Shown here: positions 8,995-18,180 of the stretch, piece after piece
How positions within the stretch are numbered: position 1 is the stretch's first letter
How the letters are laid out: every line of letters starts with the position of its first letter
NCBI GenBank assembly: GCA_964583335.1
Contig: CAZOVG010000009.1
Location: forward strand, 1 to 64,000
Length of the DNA: 64,000 nt
Direction of reading: 5' to 3'
Source of the DNA: JAGNKE01 sp964583335
GTDB taxonomy: Bacteria > Pseudomonadota > Alphaproteobacteria > Micavibrionales > Micavibrionaceae
The notes under the pieces: model-generated
The model's input: only the letters and a program-made list of their open reading frames with translations
Databases searched by the model: none
What the model was told of the DNA's origin: nothing
Made by a program: the position numbers and the translations under genes

Positions 8995-11775
8995 CTATTG
9001 ATCCAGCCGCCGCAGGATATGCGGCAGGTGGACTTGATCGTTTTTGTAATTCCCGGTCAGCGCGTACATTACGAGATTGACCCCGAACCGCAGGCAAAGC
9101 TCCTCCTGCCGCGAACGTCCGAAGACCGGGGAGCGCATGCCGCCCGTCCCGGAATCGGACCAGCATCCGGCCCAGTCGTTCCCGCCGATGATGACGGAGG
9201 ACACATCGTCCCGCCCGCCCGCGCTATGCGCCTCGACCCACACGTCGCCCGAAGCGCTGCGCCCAGGAAAATCCTCCATCAGATAAAAGGACCGCTTGAG
9301 CGCGTGCTGCTCGGGCACGGGCACCAGCGGCGGAATGTTGAGCGTCTCGGTGATCGAGCGCAGCGTGCGCGAACTCTCCGTCTCCGCCGAACCGCCCGGG
9401 CCGCGTCCGCCATCGCGCGTATCGAACAGGATCGTCCCGCCGTGATCGAGATAATTCTGAACGTTCTGCATCGCCTTTCCGGAATAGGGCGACTTGCCCG
9501 GCGCGACCGCCCAATAGATGAGCGGGAAGAACGCCAGATTGTCGGTCTCGGGATTCACCGCGACGATTCCGTCCGGCTCCGCCGAACTCCGCCGCGTGAG
9601 AATGTCGGACAGGCCCTCAAGCCCGCGCCGTGTTATGGCGTCCACCGAGCTGTCGCCGCTCTGAACGTACGCGAGGTAAAACCCGCCCGCATATTTGATA
9701 TCGTCCTCGGAGATCGCGGGCGCGTCCTCCGCTCTGGCCCCGCCCGAAAACGCCGCCGCACAAATCAGGATCGCCGCCGCCCGCCGCGCATAACGCCCAG
9801 CAAGGGCCGCCAGCCCGCCCGACAGAATCAAAATCATCGCCAGCCAGTCCGCGAAGAACAGCATCAGCGCCCCGTAGAGAAGGGATGGGGTGAGATCCAC
9901 CTCATATTCCGTCTCGTAAAACGCGCGCTGCACGCTCGCGGGCAGGTCCGCCATACGCAAGGGGAGCAGGGCCGTGCCGAGATTGAGCGCGAACTGCACG
10001 CCGCCCGAACCGTAAAGCCCCGGCGGATGAAGCGGCCCCGGCACGAACCGCTCCGTCGCCTCGGCGGGCAGCGATTGCACGTAAGCCGGCGGCGGGCCGA
10101 GCGCCCCGTTCCCGTCGAGGATCAGCACCGGATCGAGAAAACTTTGCTTGCTCAGCAGCGCCTTGTTCACCGCCCGCCCGGCGAGGCTGCCGATCCGTTT
10201 GAGAATCTCGACGTAAACGCCCGAGAGCGCAAGGTCGGACCAGTCCGGCGTGGCCGTGGTATGCACCAGAACCACCAGCCCGCGCTCCAGCGCCATCCCG
10301 GTAATCAGAGGCGTTCCATCCTCAAGCCGCGCCCAGACCTTACCCTCCAGATCCTGCGCCGGATCGGCCAGAACCTGCTGGCGCACCCGCACCTCCTTGG
10401 GCACGTCCAGCCCATAGAGCGGGCTGTCTTCCGGGAACGCAGCGATAGCCTGCGGCTTGTCCCATGAGAGCGACCCTTCGAGCGCCCGCCCGCCCGCGCG
10501 AAGCCGCACGGGCATGAGATATTGCTCGCCTTGCGCCTCGCTCAGCTTCGGCCCGGAAAACCGCAGCAGCAGACCGCCGTCCTTGACCCATTGCTCAAGC
10601 GCGTTCAGCGTGTCCGACGGCATCGCCCCGACATCGGGCAGGATGATCATGGAGAGATCCTCGATCTTCAGAAGCGCGTCGATCGTATCGCTCGTGATCT
10701 GCGCATGCGGCTCCAGCGCCCGCCGCAGATAAAACCCGGCCTTGACCAGCGGCGCGGTATCGGAGTCCTCGGCAGGCTCGGCGATCCCGACATGCCGCCG
10801 CACGAACTGGTCGTCCATCAGCAAAACCGCGCCCGCCCCGCGCAGCCCCCCGATGCGGAACATGTTCGTCTCGGCCCGGAGCCGATCGCTCAGCTCGAAA
10901 TGGACGGGCTGCGGCGAAGTCTTTTTGTTGAGCGTGACATTCAGCACGTCCAGAATCTGCCCGGCCCGCGAAACGGCCTGCACAGTCGCCGGGAACATGT
11001 CGGGCACGCCCTCCGGTGCTTCGAGGGTCAGATGAACGCCCCCGGTCTTCTGGTTGTTCTTCGCGTATTCCTCCGGCGCTCCCGGGCGGATCAGCAGCGG
11101 CAGGCGGTTCCCCTCCGGCCCGGTATAACGCAGGCTCCCCTGCGCCTGCAGCGCCTGCGCGAACAGCTTCATCCCGCCCTCGTCGAGCCCGTGCCCGAAC
11201 CAGAGCGAGGTGATGCTTTGCTTGGTCGCGGAGGTTTTAAGCGCCTCCGTCGCGGCCTTGAGATCGGCGGGCCACGGCAGCGGCCCAAGCCCGCGCAGAA
11301 CGGACACCGCCTCCTGATACGCCATCGGCCCCTGATGCAGCGGCAGGGTCTCCCCCGGCTGCGGCGCGGTGGTCAGTATATAAATTTCCCGCTGGTCGCG
11401 CGAAGCCTGTTTGAGCGCCTCCTCGGCGGCCTCCATCTGGAACCCCCAGCTCTGCCCCCCCGCCCAGCTATTATCCAGAACGAGCCGCACCGGGCCCGTC
11501 CCGCCGATCCCCTCGGCGGGGTTGAAGACGGGCCGCGCCAGCGCGATGATGATGAGCGCCGCGATCAAAAGCCGCAGCAGCAGAATCCACCACGGCGTCT
11601 TGCTCGGCGTCTGCTCGTCGGAAATGAGGCCCGCAAGAAAGCGCGTCGCCGGGAATGAGACGATGCGGGGCGCAGGCGGCGTGACGCGCAGCAGATACCA
11701 GAGAACCGGCAGAGCCAGCAGCGCGGAGAGGATCCACGGCTGGAGGAAAACCATATTGGCGAACAAACCCATCAT
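8995..11775 (-). CDS. BatA-like / DUF4159 domain membrane protein
   Basis: A 926-residue membrane protein. The N-terminus (FLQPWILSALLALPVLWYLL) is the BatA/aerotolerance-type double helix; a von Willebrand-like region with VRLVLDNSWAGG follows, then further domains, two helices around residue 650, and a C-terminal DUF4159 domain (from about 700: IKYAGGFYLAYVQ, FPLIYWAVAPG, GTILFDTRDGG). I start at the ATG whose first bases overlap the DUF58 stop (ATGA at 11775-11772); a longer open frame runs 39 bases further up but lacks such support. Translational coupling to DUF58 is therefore likely. Function not established. Confidence 0.85.
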   Translation of the reverse strand: MMGLFANMVFLQPWILSALLALPVLWYLLRVTPPAPRIVSFPATRFLAGLISDEQTPSKTPWWILLLRLLIAALIIIALARPVFNPAEGIGGTGPVRLVLDNSWAGGQSWGFQMEAAEEALKQASRDQREIYILTTAPQPGETLPLHQGPMAYQEAVSVLRGLGPLPWPADLKAATEALKTSATKQSITSLWFGHGLDEGGMKLFAQALQAQGSLRYTGPEGNRLPLLIRPGAPEEYAKNNQKTGGVHLTLEAPEGVPDMFPATVQAVSRAGQILDVLNVTLNKKTSPQPVHFELSDRLRAETNMFRIGGLRGAGAVLLMDDQFVRRHVGIAEPAEDSDTAPLVKAGFYLRRALEPHAQITSDTIDALLKIEDLSMIILPDVGAMPSDTLNALEQWVKDGGLLLRFSGPKLSEAQGEQYLMPVRLRAGGRALEGSLSWDKPQAIAAFPEDSPLYGLDVPKEVRVRQQVLADPAQDLEGKVWARLEDGTPLITGMALERGLVVLVHTTATPDWSDLALSGVYVEILKRIGSLAGRAVNKALLSKQSFLDPVLILDGNGALGPPPAYVQSLPAEATERFVPGPLHPPGLYGSGGVQFALNLGTALLPLRMADLPASVQRAFYETEYEVDLTPSLLYGALMLFFADWLAMILILSGGLAALAGRYARRAAAILICAAAFSGGARAEDAPAISEDDIKYAGGFYLAYVQSGDSSVDAITRRGLEGLSDILTRRSSAEPDGIVAVNPETDNLAFFPLIYWAVAPGKSPYSGKAMQNVQNYLDHGGTILFDTRDGGRGPGGSAETESSRTLRSITETLNIPPLVPVPEQHALKRSFYLMEDFPGRSASGDVWVEAHSAGGRDDVSSVIIGGNDWAGCWSDSGTGGMRSPVFGRSRQEELCLRFGVNLVMYALTGNYKNDQVHLPHILRRLDQ

Positions 11776-12683
11776 CCGCGCACCCCCTGATTCGCCGCGC
11801 CGATCATCAGCCACAGCGCCATGACGGTTTCCGCAAGGTCATGATCTGTGCGGTGCAGGACATAAGGCCAGTTGCGCCCGGCGCAGAGCGCGTAAACGCC
11901 CTGCAGATGCTCTTGCACTCGCGCTTTGTATTGCGCTTGCACCGAGCCGACATTATTGACCGTCTCGCGCTCGTCGTTGCGCGGTCCCTGAAACATCACC
12001 CGTCCGGTGAAATCGAGATCCATCTCCTGCGGGTCCAGAACCTGAACGACCAGCGCGTTCGCGGTCGAAGCCGAGAGCATGTCGAAACTTTCCGCCAGCC
12101 GGGGCAGGGGATCGAGAAAATCCCCGGCCATGATAAGGGACGCGTTCTGCGGCAGAGCAAAAATGTTGGCGTCGGGCAGCGTCGCGTCCGCGTCGCCAGA
12201 CGGTGCCAGAAGCCTCTGCGCGAGAGTCTGGAGATTGGCCTCGCTGCGCCCGGTGCGCGGTTCGCCGTAAACCCCGACCTGCTCGTGGGCGCGCGATAAA
12301 AGGATCGCCAGCGCGAGTGTAATCACCCGCGCAGCGTCGCCCTTGGTGGGCAGGTTGCGGGAGGAGGCGTATTCCATCCCCGCGCTGCCGCTGCACCAGA
12401 AGAACGTCTTCTGCGCGATCTGCCATTCTTTTTGCCGGATGAAAATGCGGTCGCCCTTGGCCGATTGCCGCCAGTCGATATCCTGCGGCCGATCGCCCGC
12501 CTCGTAATCGCGGAACTGCCAGAATTTTTCGCCCGCCCCGGCCTTGCGCAGCGCGTGGTCGCCATGCAGGATTCCGTTCGCCACGCGCTCCGCCCGCATC
12601 ATGAGCGAAGGCAGGCTGGCCGACGCGCGGTCCGCCTGATGCCGCAGGGCGATAATATCCGTAAAACGCATCATGGGCCGCAC
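11772..12683 (-). CDS. DUF58 domain protein of MoxR operon
   Basis: A 303-residue cytoplasmic protein with the DUF58 signature block DYEAGDRPQDIDWRQSA followed by RQKEWQ. DUF58 proteins usually contain a von Willebrand-like fold downstream of this block; here the expected DxSxS site reads CSGSAGM, so the aspartate appears lost. I choose the GTG at 12683 because AAGGAG lies seven bases before it; ATG codons at 12674 and 12671 are alternatives with poor spacing. The gene follows moxR by 31 bases and overlaps the next gene by four. The family works with MoxR ATPases in an unknown way. Confidence 0.88.
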   Translation of the reverse strand: MRPMMRFTDIIALRHQADRASASLPSLMMRAERVANGILHGDHALRKAGAGEKFWQFRDYEAGDRPQDIDWRQSAKGDRIFIRQKEWQIAQKTFFWCSGSAGMEYASSRNLPTKGDAARVITLALAILLSRAHEQVGVYGEPRTGRSEANLQTLAQRLLAPSGDADATLPDANIFALPQNASLIMAGDFLDPLPRLAESFDMLSASTANALVVQVLDPQEMDLDFTGRVMFQGPRNDERETVNNVGSVQAQYKARVQEHLQGVYALCAGRNWPYVLHRTDHDLAETVMALWLMIGAANQGVRG

Positions 12684-12714
12684 GGGCGGGCTCCTTCCGT
12701 AAGGGCGCTGGCGG

Positions 12715-13707
12715 TTAAAGCCCGCCCGCGACCTTCCCGATAATATCCGCCACGTCCACGCCTTGCGCACGGGCCTTGAAGTTAAGCGCCATCCGGTGCT
12801 TCAGCACGGGAACCGCCAGCGCGGTCACGTCGCCCAGCACGGGCATGAGCCGCCCGTCGAGCAGCGCCGCCGCCCGCGCCGCGAGCATCAGGCCCTGCGA
12901 TCCGCGCGGCCCCGGCGCCCATGTGACGTATTCGTTCACGAAATCCGGCGCGTCCGGCCCGGGCCGCAGCGCCCGCACCAGTTTCAGGATCGCCTGCACG
13001 ACTTCCTCGCCGATCGGCATATCGCGCACAAGCGTCTGAATGTCGATCAGGTCCTGCTTGCTCATCACGGCCTGCGGCTCGTAATGCTCGTTGCTGGTCG
13101 TGCTGAGAATGATCTCAAGCTCCGCACGCTCGTCGGGGTAATCCACGTCGATCTGCATCATGAAACGGTCGAGCTGTGCCTCGGGCAGGGGATACGTCCC
13201 CTCCTGCTCGATCGGGTTTTGCGTCGCCAGAACGTGGAACGGGCGGGGCAGGGCATGGGGCTTGCCCGCGACCGAAACCTGCTTCTCCTGCATCGCCTGC
13301 AAAAGCGCGGATTGCGTACGCGGGCTGGCGCGGTTGATCTCGTCCGCCATCAGGAATTCGGTAAAGACCGGCCCGGGAATGAAGCGGAAGGCGCGCTTGC
13401 CCTTCTCGTCTTCCTCAAGCACCTCGGAGCCCAGAATATCGGCGGGCATCAGATCCGGCGTACACTGAACCCGGTTTGAGTTCAGCCCCAGAACCTGCGC
13501 CGTGGTTTCGACCAGAAGGGTTTTGGCCAGACCCGGCGCGCCGACCAGCAAAACGTGCCCCCCGGAAATCAGCGTCGTGAGGGTCAGGTCCACGACCGGC
13601 TGCTGCCCGAAGATGATCTTGGAGATTTCCGAACGGGCGCGGAACAGTTTCTGGCCCGCCTCGTCGGCGAAATCCTTGGGGTTCCTGTGTATCTTGACTT
13701 CGCTCAC
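12715..13707 (-). CDS. MoxR-family AAA+ ATPase
   Basis: A 330-residue AAA+ ATPase, a chaperone-like enzyme that remodels client proteins, typically with partner von Willebrand proteins encoded beside it. Seen: Walker A region GAPGLAKTLLVE, Walker B FLMADEINRASP, sensor-type ATQNPIEQEGTYPLPEAQLD, and the MoxR C-terminal lid. It is the first gene of the operon running to 6886. I start at GTG 13707 (VSEVKIHRNP), with AAGGAG eleven bases upstream; the open frame extends 120 bases more but that part is unlike the family. Confidence 0.92.
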   Translation of the reverse strand: MSEVKIHRNPKDFADEAGQKLFRARSEISKIIFGQQPVVDLTLTTLISGGHVLLVGAPGLAKTLLVETTAQVLGLNSNRVQCTPDLMPADILGSEVLEEDEKGKRAFRFIPGPVFTEFLMADEINRASPRTQSALLQAMQEKQVSVAGKPHALPRPFHVLATQNPIEQEGTYPLPEAQLDRFMMQIDVDYPDERAELEIILSTTSNEHYEPQAVMSKQDLIDIQTLVRDMPIGEEVVQAILKLVRALRPGPDAPDFVNEYVTWAPGPRGSQGLMLAARAAALLDGRLMPVLGDVTALAVPVLKHRMALNFKARAQGVDVADIIGKVAGGL

Positions 13708-13825
13708 GGCTTTAGAAACTCCTTCCTTGAAAAAGGGATGGCGATTATACTGGCGGACATTGAAGACGGCGAACAACAAGGGCCGTAACCATCCGCTCCG
13801 CGCGTATCTTAGAGCCATCGGCCCC

Positions 13826-14299
13826 ATGACACAACATCAACCCGACGCCGACCCGCAGAATTTCCGCATCGACCGCGACGGGCGCTGGTACCATGACGGC
13901 GCCCCCATAGGCCGCGACGCGATTGTGGCGCTGTTCGCCAAGCGCGGCCTCAAGCGCGACGATCAGGGCCGCTACTGGCTGCAATCCCCGTTCGAGAAAT
14001 ACGCGGTGGAGGTGGAGGACGTTCCGTTTATCATCACGGATTACGCCATAGACGGCGACTCGCTGGTCTTCACAACCAACCTCGGCGAGCGCGTCACCGT
14101 ATCGCCCGAACGCCCGCTGGAGCTGCGCCCCTACCCGGCGGCGGAAGGTAAAATCCCTTATATCGAGGTGCGCGGCGGCCTCTATGCCCGCATGGGCCGC
14201 GCGGTTTATTATGAATTGCTCGCCGCTCATGGCGCTGAACTCACGCTGGGCGGGCAAACCTATCGTCTGGCCGAGGAGGAGCCGCAGAGTGAAGGCTAA
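13826..14299 (+). CDS. DUF1285 domain protein
   Basis: A 157-residue soluble protein of the DUF1285 family, recognised by IDRDGRWYHDGAPI at the start, then ALFAKRGL, YWLQSPFEKYAVEVEDVPF and IPYIEVRGGLYARM. Function unknown. It is divergent from the moxR operon and overlaps the CCA-adding enzyme gene by eleven bases, an order seen in many alphaproteobacteria. A longer open frame upstream runs antisense through moxR and is not credible; ATG 13826 fits the family start. Confidence 0.88.
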   Translation: MTQHQPDADPQNFRIDRDGRWYHDGAPIGRDAIVALFAKRGLKRDDQGRYWLQSPFEKYAVEVEDVPFIITDYAIDGDSLVFTTNLGERVTVSPERPLELRPYPAAEGKIPYIEVRGGLYARMGRAVYYELLAAHGAELTLGGQTYRLAEEEPQSEG

Positions 14300-15542
14300 A
14301 AGCATCGAAATACGCCCGGCGAAAACCATCGCGCCGCAGGACTGGATGACCTCCGCCCCGGCGAAAAAATTGCTGGCCGCGCTGGAGGAGGGAAGAAATA
14401 AGGCCGAGGGCCCCGCCGCGCTGTTCGTCGGCGGCTGCGTGCGTAACGCGCTGTTTGGCCTGCCCGTGGAGGATGTCGATCTCGCCACGCCCCTGCCGCC
14501 CGAAAGGGTCACGGAACGTTGCACGGCCAAAGGCATAACCATCATCCCTACGGGCCTCAAACACGGCACCGTCACGGCCCTGATCGACGGCACGCATTTT
14601 GAGGTGACGACCCTGCGCCGCGATCTGGAGACCGACGGCCGCCGCGCCGAAGTCGGCTTCACCGAAAGCTGGATCGAGGACGCCGAGCGCCGCGATTTCA
14701 CCATGAACACGCTTCTGGCCGATCAGGCGGGGAACATCTTCGACCCGACCGGGCAGGGAATCGCCGATCTGGAGGCGCGGCGCATCCGCTTCGTCGGCGA
14801 ACCCGCGCAGCGCATCGCGGAGGATTATCTGCGCATCCTGCGCTTCTTCCGCTTCCATGCGATTTACGGCAAGGGCGATTTCGACGCGCAGGCGCTCGAA
14901 GCCTGCCGCGCCGCCGCCGCGAAGATAAAAACCCTTTCGCGCGAGCGGATTACGCAGGAGTTTTTCAAGATCATGGCGTCAACCAACCCGCGCGGCATCC
15001 TCGCGGTCATGTTCGCCAATAACATTTTGTCCGAGTTCGATTTTCCTGATTTCAACCCGGAGCGTCTGGAGCATGTCTGCAATTTTCAGGACCGCTACCG
15101 CCTCGTCGCGCTGCCCGCGCGCCTGTACGTGCAGGCGGGCATGAATCTGAAAAATATCGAAGCGATGGAAAACCTGATTCTGTTCCCCAAAGTCTTTTTG
15201 AAGGATATGCAGGCCATCGAAGGCGCACTGAACGCGCCTGACCTTTCGTGCGACTCCGCCGTACGTGTCTGCGTTTACAGGTTTGGCCGGACGATCACGG
15301 CGCAGACGCTCATGATCGAACTGGCGCAGGATCGGGTCATGAACGCCTTTGCGCCCACAGCTCTGAAAATAATCCAAACGTGGGACATTCCCGAACTCCC
15401 GGTGGATGGGAACGACCTTCTGAACGCGGGGATGAGCCCCGGTCCTGAACTCGGGGAGACACTTGAAAAGCTTGAGAACGACTGGATAGCATCGGACTTC
15501 GCCGCCGACCGTAAGGCGCTGCTAGAAAGCCTAAAAGCATAA
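14289..15542 (+). CDS. cca: CCA tRNA nucleotidyltransferase / poly(A) polymerase family
   Basis: This class II nucleotidyltransferase adds or repairs the CCA end of tRNAs. The 417-residue protein shows LFVGGCVRNALFG and VDLATPLPPE, where the DxD aspartates are partly altered (EDVDLAT), then the RRD motif (TLRRDLETDGR), RDFTMNTL and the EDYLRILRFFRF motif. The start is GTG 14289, eight bases after GAGGAG and inside the end of the DUF1285 gene, so translation is probably coupled. Without functional data a poly(A) polymerase role cannot be excluded. Confidence 0.9.
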   Translation: MKAKSIEIRPAKTIAPQDWMTSAPAKKLLAALEEGRNKAEGPAALFVGGCVRNALFGLPVEDVDLATPLPPERVTERCTAKGITIIPTGLKHGTVTALIDGTHFEVTTLRRDLETDGRRAEVGFTESWIEDAERRDFTMNTLLADQAGNIFDPTGQGIADLEARRIRFVGEPAQRIAEDYLRILRFFRFHAIYGKGDFDAQALEACRAAAAKIKTLSRERITQEFFKIMASTNPRGILAVMFANNILSEFDFPDFNPERLEHVCNFQDRYRLVALPARLYVQAGMNLKNIEAMENLILFPKVFLKDMQAIEGALNAPDLSCDSAVRVCVYRFGRTITAQTLMIELAQDRVMNAFAPTALKIIQTWDIPELPVDGNDLLNAGMSPGPELGETLEKLENDWIASDFAADRKALLESLKA

Positions 15543-15557
15543 TCAAGGCAAGAAAGA

Positions 15558-16511
15558 TCATGAGAAATCCGGCTCGGGCGGCCCGGCCTCTCCGTGTGAA
15601 TCATAACCCTGATGGTATTGAAGCTGCGGCGCGTGCGCTATAACCTTGTCCAGCATTTGCTCGGCGAGGGCGTGGATCAGCGCCCCGCCGTTCGGCATTT
15701 GCCGCTCGATCTCATCCAGCCCCAGCGGCGCGACGTTGCCCTCCAGCACCCACATCTTGCCGTCCCGGTCGCATTTCATATCGAACGCGACATAACAAAC
15801 GCCGTAATCTTCATGCAGGCGGTCGGCGATCGAATCGATCTGGGAAATGATCGCGGGGTCGGTCACTTCGCGGCGCTCCACCCCGGGCCAGTGCGCCGGA
15901 TCGGTGAGGACGTTGTCGGGAATGGGCTGCGTCGTCGTTCGCTCATAAGCGATCATGGTTCGACCGTCGAGGCAGATGCCCCGGATCTCCCGGAATAAAC
16001 CCTCCTCGTCGCCCAGATAGCGCTGGAGCAGGATCCCCGGACCATTATCAGGATCATTCCGGTTGGCCCGAATCGCGCGCGCAAGCTCCTGCGCATCGTG
16101 CGCGATAAAGACGTTACGGGAGAGCGACCCTTCGCTTGGCTTCACCACCAACGGAAAGGCGAGCGGGGTATGAGGATCTTCGGTCTTCTGTAAAATCGCC
16201 TGCATCAGGGCCGCGTCGTCGCGCGGGTCATCCTTGGCCACAAACTCGGTATAGGGCAGGGGTATCTGGTCCGCCAAGGTCTGGAACAGAAGCCATTTAT
16301 CGGAAATCAGGGTGTCCGCCTGAGGATCGTTAAAGGGCGTCTTGCCAAAGAAAAAGCGGAACTGCTGCTCTCCTTGCGTGAAAATGATCTCCGGGCTGTC
16401 GCAGAACGAATCGCGGTGGACTTTTGCCGCAACGGTGGCGTGCCCGCCACGCGCACGCCATGCGTCGATCATGTAGGAGGCAAGGTATTTATGACCCTCT
16501 TCGTCTTCCAT
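15558..16511 (-). CDS. ATP-grasp domain protein, substrate unknown
   Basis: A 317-residue ATP-grasp enzyme, expected to join a carboxylate to an amine or thiol through an acyl-phosphate. Seen: LVVKPSEGSLSRNVF (ATP-binding lysine and small loop), ILLQRYLG, then VAFDMKCDRDGKMWVLEGN with the metal-binding acidic and asparagine residues. It resembles the D-Ala-D-Ala ligase/RimK-like part of the superfamily. No precursor peptide, transporter or partner lies next to it. It is convergent with the cca gene (15 bases between stops) and follows hemF after 97 bases. Confidence 0.75.
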   Translation of the reverse strand: MEDEEGHKYLASYMIDAWRARGGHATVAAKVHRDSFCDSPEIIFTQGEQQFRFFFGKTPFNDPQADTLISDKWLLFQTLADQIPLPYTEFVAKDDPRDDAALMQAILQKTEDPHTPLAFPLVVKPSEGSLSRNVFIAHDAQELARAIRANRNDPDNGPGILLQRYLGDEEGLFREIRGICLDGRTMIAYERTTTQPIPDNVLTDPAHWPGVERREVTDPAIISQIDSIADRLHEDYGVCYVAFDMKCDRDGKMWVLEGNVAPLGLDEIERQMPNGGALIHALAEQMLDKVIAHAPQLQYHQGYDSHGEAGPPEPDFS

Positions 16512-16608
16512 GCATTATTACCACTCTCCGTTGACTGTGCCGGAATGATAATCAAAAAACAGCATAGCGCGTAACAAAACTCCGTGCTGCACCGCAAAAG
16601 AGCGGCGC

Positions 16609-17532
16609 TCAGGGCCATTTCACCTCGGGCGGCATGGACATCAGGATGGCCTCCGTATTGCCTCCGGTCTTAAGGCCGAACTGTGTGCCCCGGTCATAAA
16701 GTAAATTAAACTCGACGTAACGCCCGCGCCGGACCAGCTGATGCTCGCGCTCCTCCGCTGTCCAATCCCGGTTCATCGACCGCCGCACGATTTGCGGATA
16801 GATTTCAAGGAACGTCCGCCCCACGTCTTTGGTGAAGGCGAAATCCTCGCCCCAGCTCTTGCGGTCGAGATAATCATAGAAAATTCCACCGATCCCGCGC
16901 GGCTCGTTCCGGTGCGGCAGGAAGAAATAACGGTCGCACCATTCCTTGAATTCCGGGTAATAGGCCGGGTCGTGCTGATCGCAGCAATCCTTGAAGGCCT
17001 GATGAAACGCCTGTGTGTCCTGCGCGTCCTCGAACATCGGCGTCAGGTCCGCCCCGCCGCCGAACCACGATTTCGAGGTCATGATCATCCGCGTGTTCAT
17101 ATGCACGGCGGGCACCAGCGGCGATTGCATGTGCGCCACAAGGGAAATCCCCGAAGCCCAGAAATGCCCGCCGCTTTCCTCCGCGCCGGGAATATTCTTC
17201 ACGTATTCGGGCGAAAAGACGCCGTGAACGCGGGAAAAATTGACCCCGACCTTCTCGAACACCCGCCCGCGCATGACCGCCATCGTCCCGCCGCCCTGCA
17301 AAACGGAGCCGGAGACGTTCGGCTCGCCGGATTGTTCGCGCTCCCAAGGCGTTTTTTCAAAACGGCCCGCCGGAAGCCCGGCCTTCGGCCCATCCGCGAG
17401 ATCGTCCTCGATGGCCTCGAACGCCTCACAGATCATGGTTTGCAGCGAATAAAACCAGTTCGCGGCCTGATCCTGCCGGTCCTCAAGACTCAAATCGGTC
17501 GGGGTGTTTGCGTTCTTAGTCTGTTTGGTCAT
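16609..17532 (-). CDS. hemF: Oxygen-dependent coproporphyrinogen III oxidase
   Basis: HemF converts coproporphyrinogen III to protoporphyrinogen IX using oxygen, a late step of haem synthesis. The 307-residue product carries the family blocks WERE, GGGTMAVMRGRVFEKVGVN, SWFGGGADLTP, HRNEPRGIGGIFYDYL and RRGRYVEFNLLYDRGTQFGL. It lies 52 bases downstream of trmL on the same strand, and the pair is divergent from the bc1 operon; haem supply next to cytochrome genes is a familiar arrangement. Presence implies at least microaerobic life. Confidence 0.97.
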   Translation of the reverse strand: MTKQTKNANTPTDLSLEDRQDQAANWFYSLQTMICEAFEAIEDDLADGPKAGLPAGRFEKTPWEREQSGEPNVSGSVLQGGGTMAVMRGRVFEKVGVNFSRVHGVFSPEYVKNIPGAEESGGHFWASGISLVAHMQSPLVPAVHMNTRMIMTSKSWFGGGADLTPMFEDAQDTQAFHQAFKDCCDQHDPAYYPEFKEWCDRYFFLPHRNEPRGIGGIFYDYLDRKSWGEDFAFTKDVGRTFLEIYPQIVRRSMNRDWTAEEREHQLVRRGRYVEFNLLYDRGTQFGLKTGGNTEAILMSMPPEVKWP

Positions 17533-17584
17533 AATCCAAAACCTCTCTGGCGGAACGATACTTAGCAGAATTGGGCGCGGCGCT

Positions 17585-18043
17585 TCAACGGGTTTGCCGC
17601 AAAGCCTCGCCCAGAACCATCGCCGCCGCGTTAACCACGTTCAGGGAACGCAGCCCCGGCGCCATCTTGATGCCGATTCGCGCATCCACCGTCTGATGCA
17701 CCGCCTCGGGCGCCCCCCGGCTTTCCTGTCCGGTCAGCAGGATATCGCCGGGGCGGAAGGTAAAGTCCAAATAAGGCGTGTCTGCCCGGGACGTTAGCAG
17801 CACGATCCGCCGCTTCCCTTGATGAAGATCAAGGAACGCCTCCCAGTTTTGATGGAGTTTGGGGGCCAGCCGGTCGAAATAATCCATGGCCGATTGCCGG
17901 ATTCTGCGCGGATCCCATAGGAAACCGCAGGGCTCGACGATCTCCAGCCCGATATCGAGGCAGGCGCACAGCCTTATGGCCGCTCCGACATTCTGGGGAA
18001 TTTCGGGTTGGTACAGCGCGAGTGTGAGAGGGGAGGAAGCCAT
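17585..18043 (-). CDS. trmL: tRNA (cytidine(34)-2'-O)-methyltransferase
   Basis: A 152-residue SPOUT methyltransferase that modifies the wobble ribose of certain leucine tRNAs. Visible are the N-terminal LALYQPEIPQNVGAAIRLC and the knotted SAM-binding end (LLTGQESRGAP, MAPGLRSLNVVNAAAMVLGE). I start at ATG 18043, where the protein begins just before LTLALYQPEIPQN as in homologues; a further 84 bases of open frame upstream are not family-like. Divergent from petA with 137 bases between starts. Confidence 0.93.
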   Translation of the reverse strand: MASSPLTLALYQPEIPQNVGAAIRLCACLDIGLEIVEPCGFLWDPRRIRQSAMDYFDRLAPKLHQNWEAFLDLHQGKRRIVLLTSRADTPYLDFTFRPGDILLTGQESRGAPEAVHQTVDARIGIKMAPGLRSLNVVNAAAMVLGEALRQTR

Positions 18044-18180
18044 GGATAATCCGTGTAAAATTTTATAATCCCGATAGATTGTCAGGGGTTGATCTTCTAT
18101 AAATAGAGGATTAAAAGACAACGTCAAACAGGCAAAAGCCGCTTCAAAGACACTGACGATACGCTAGGGAAATTGAGAGC

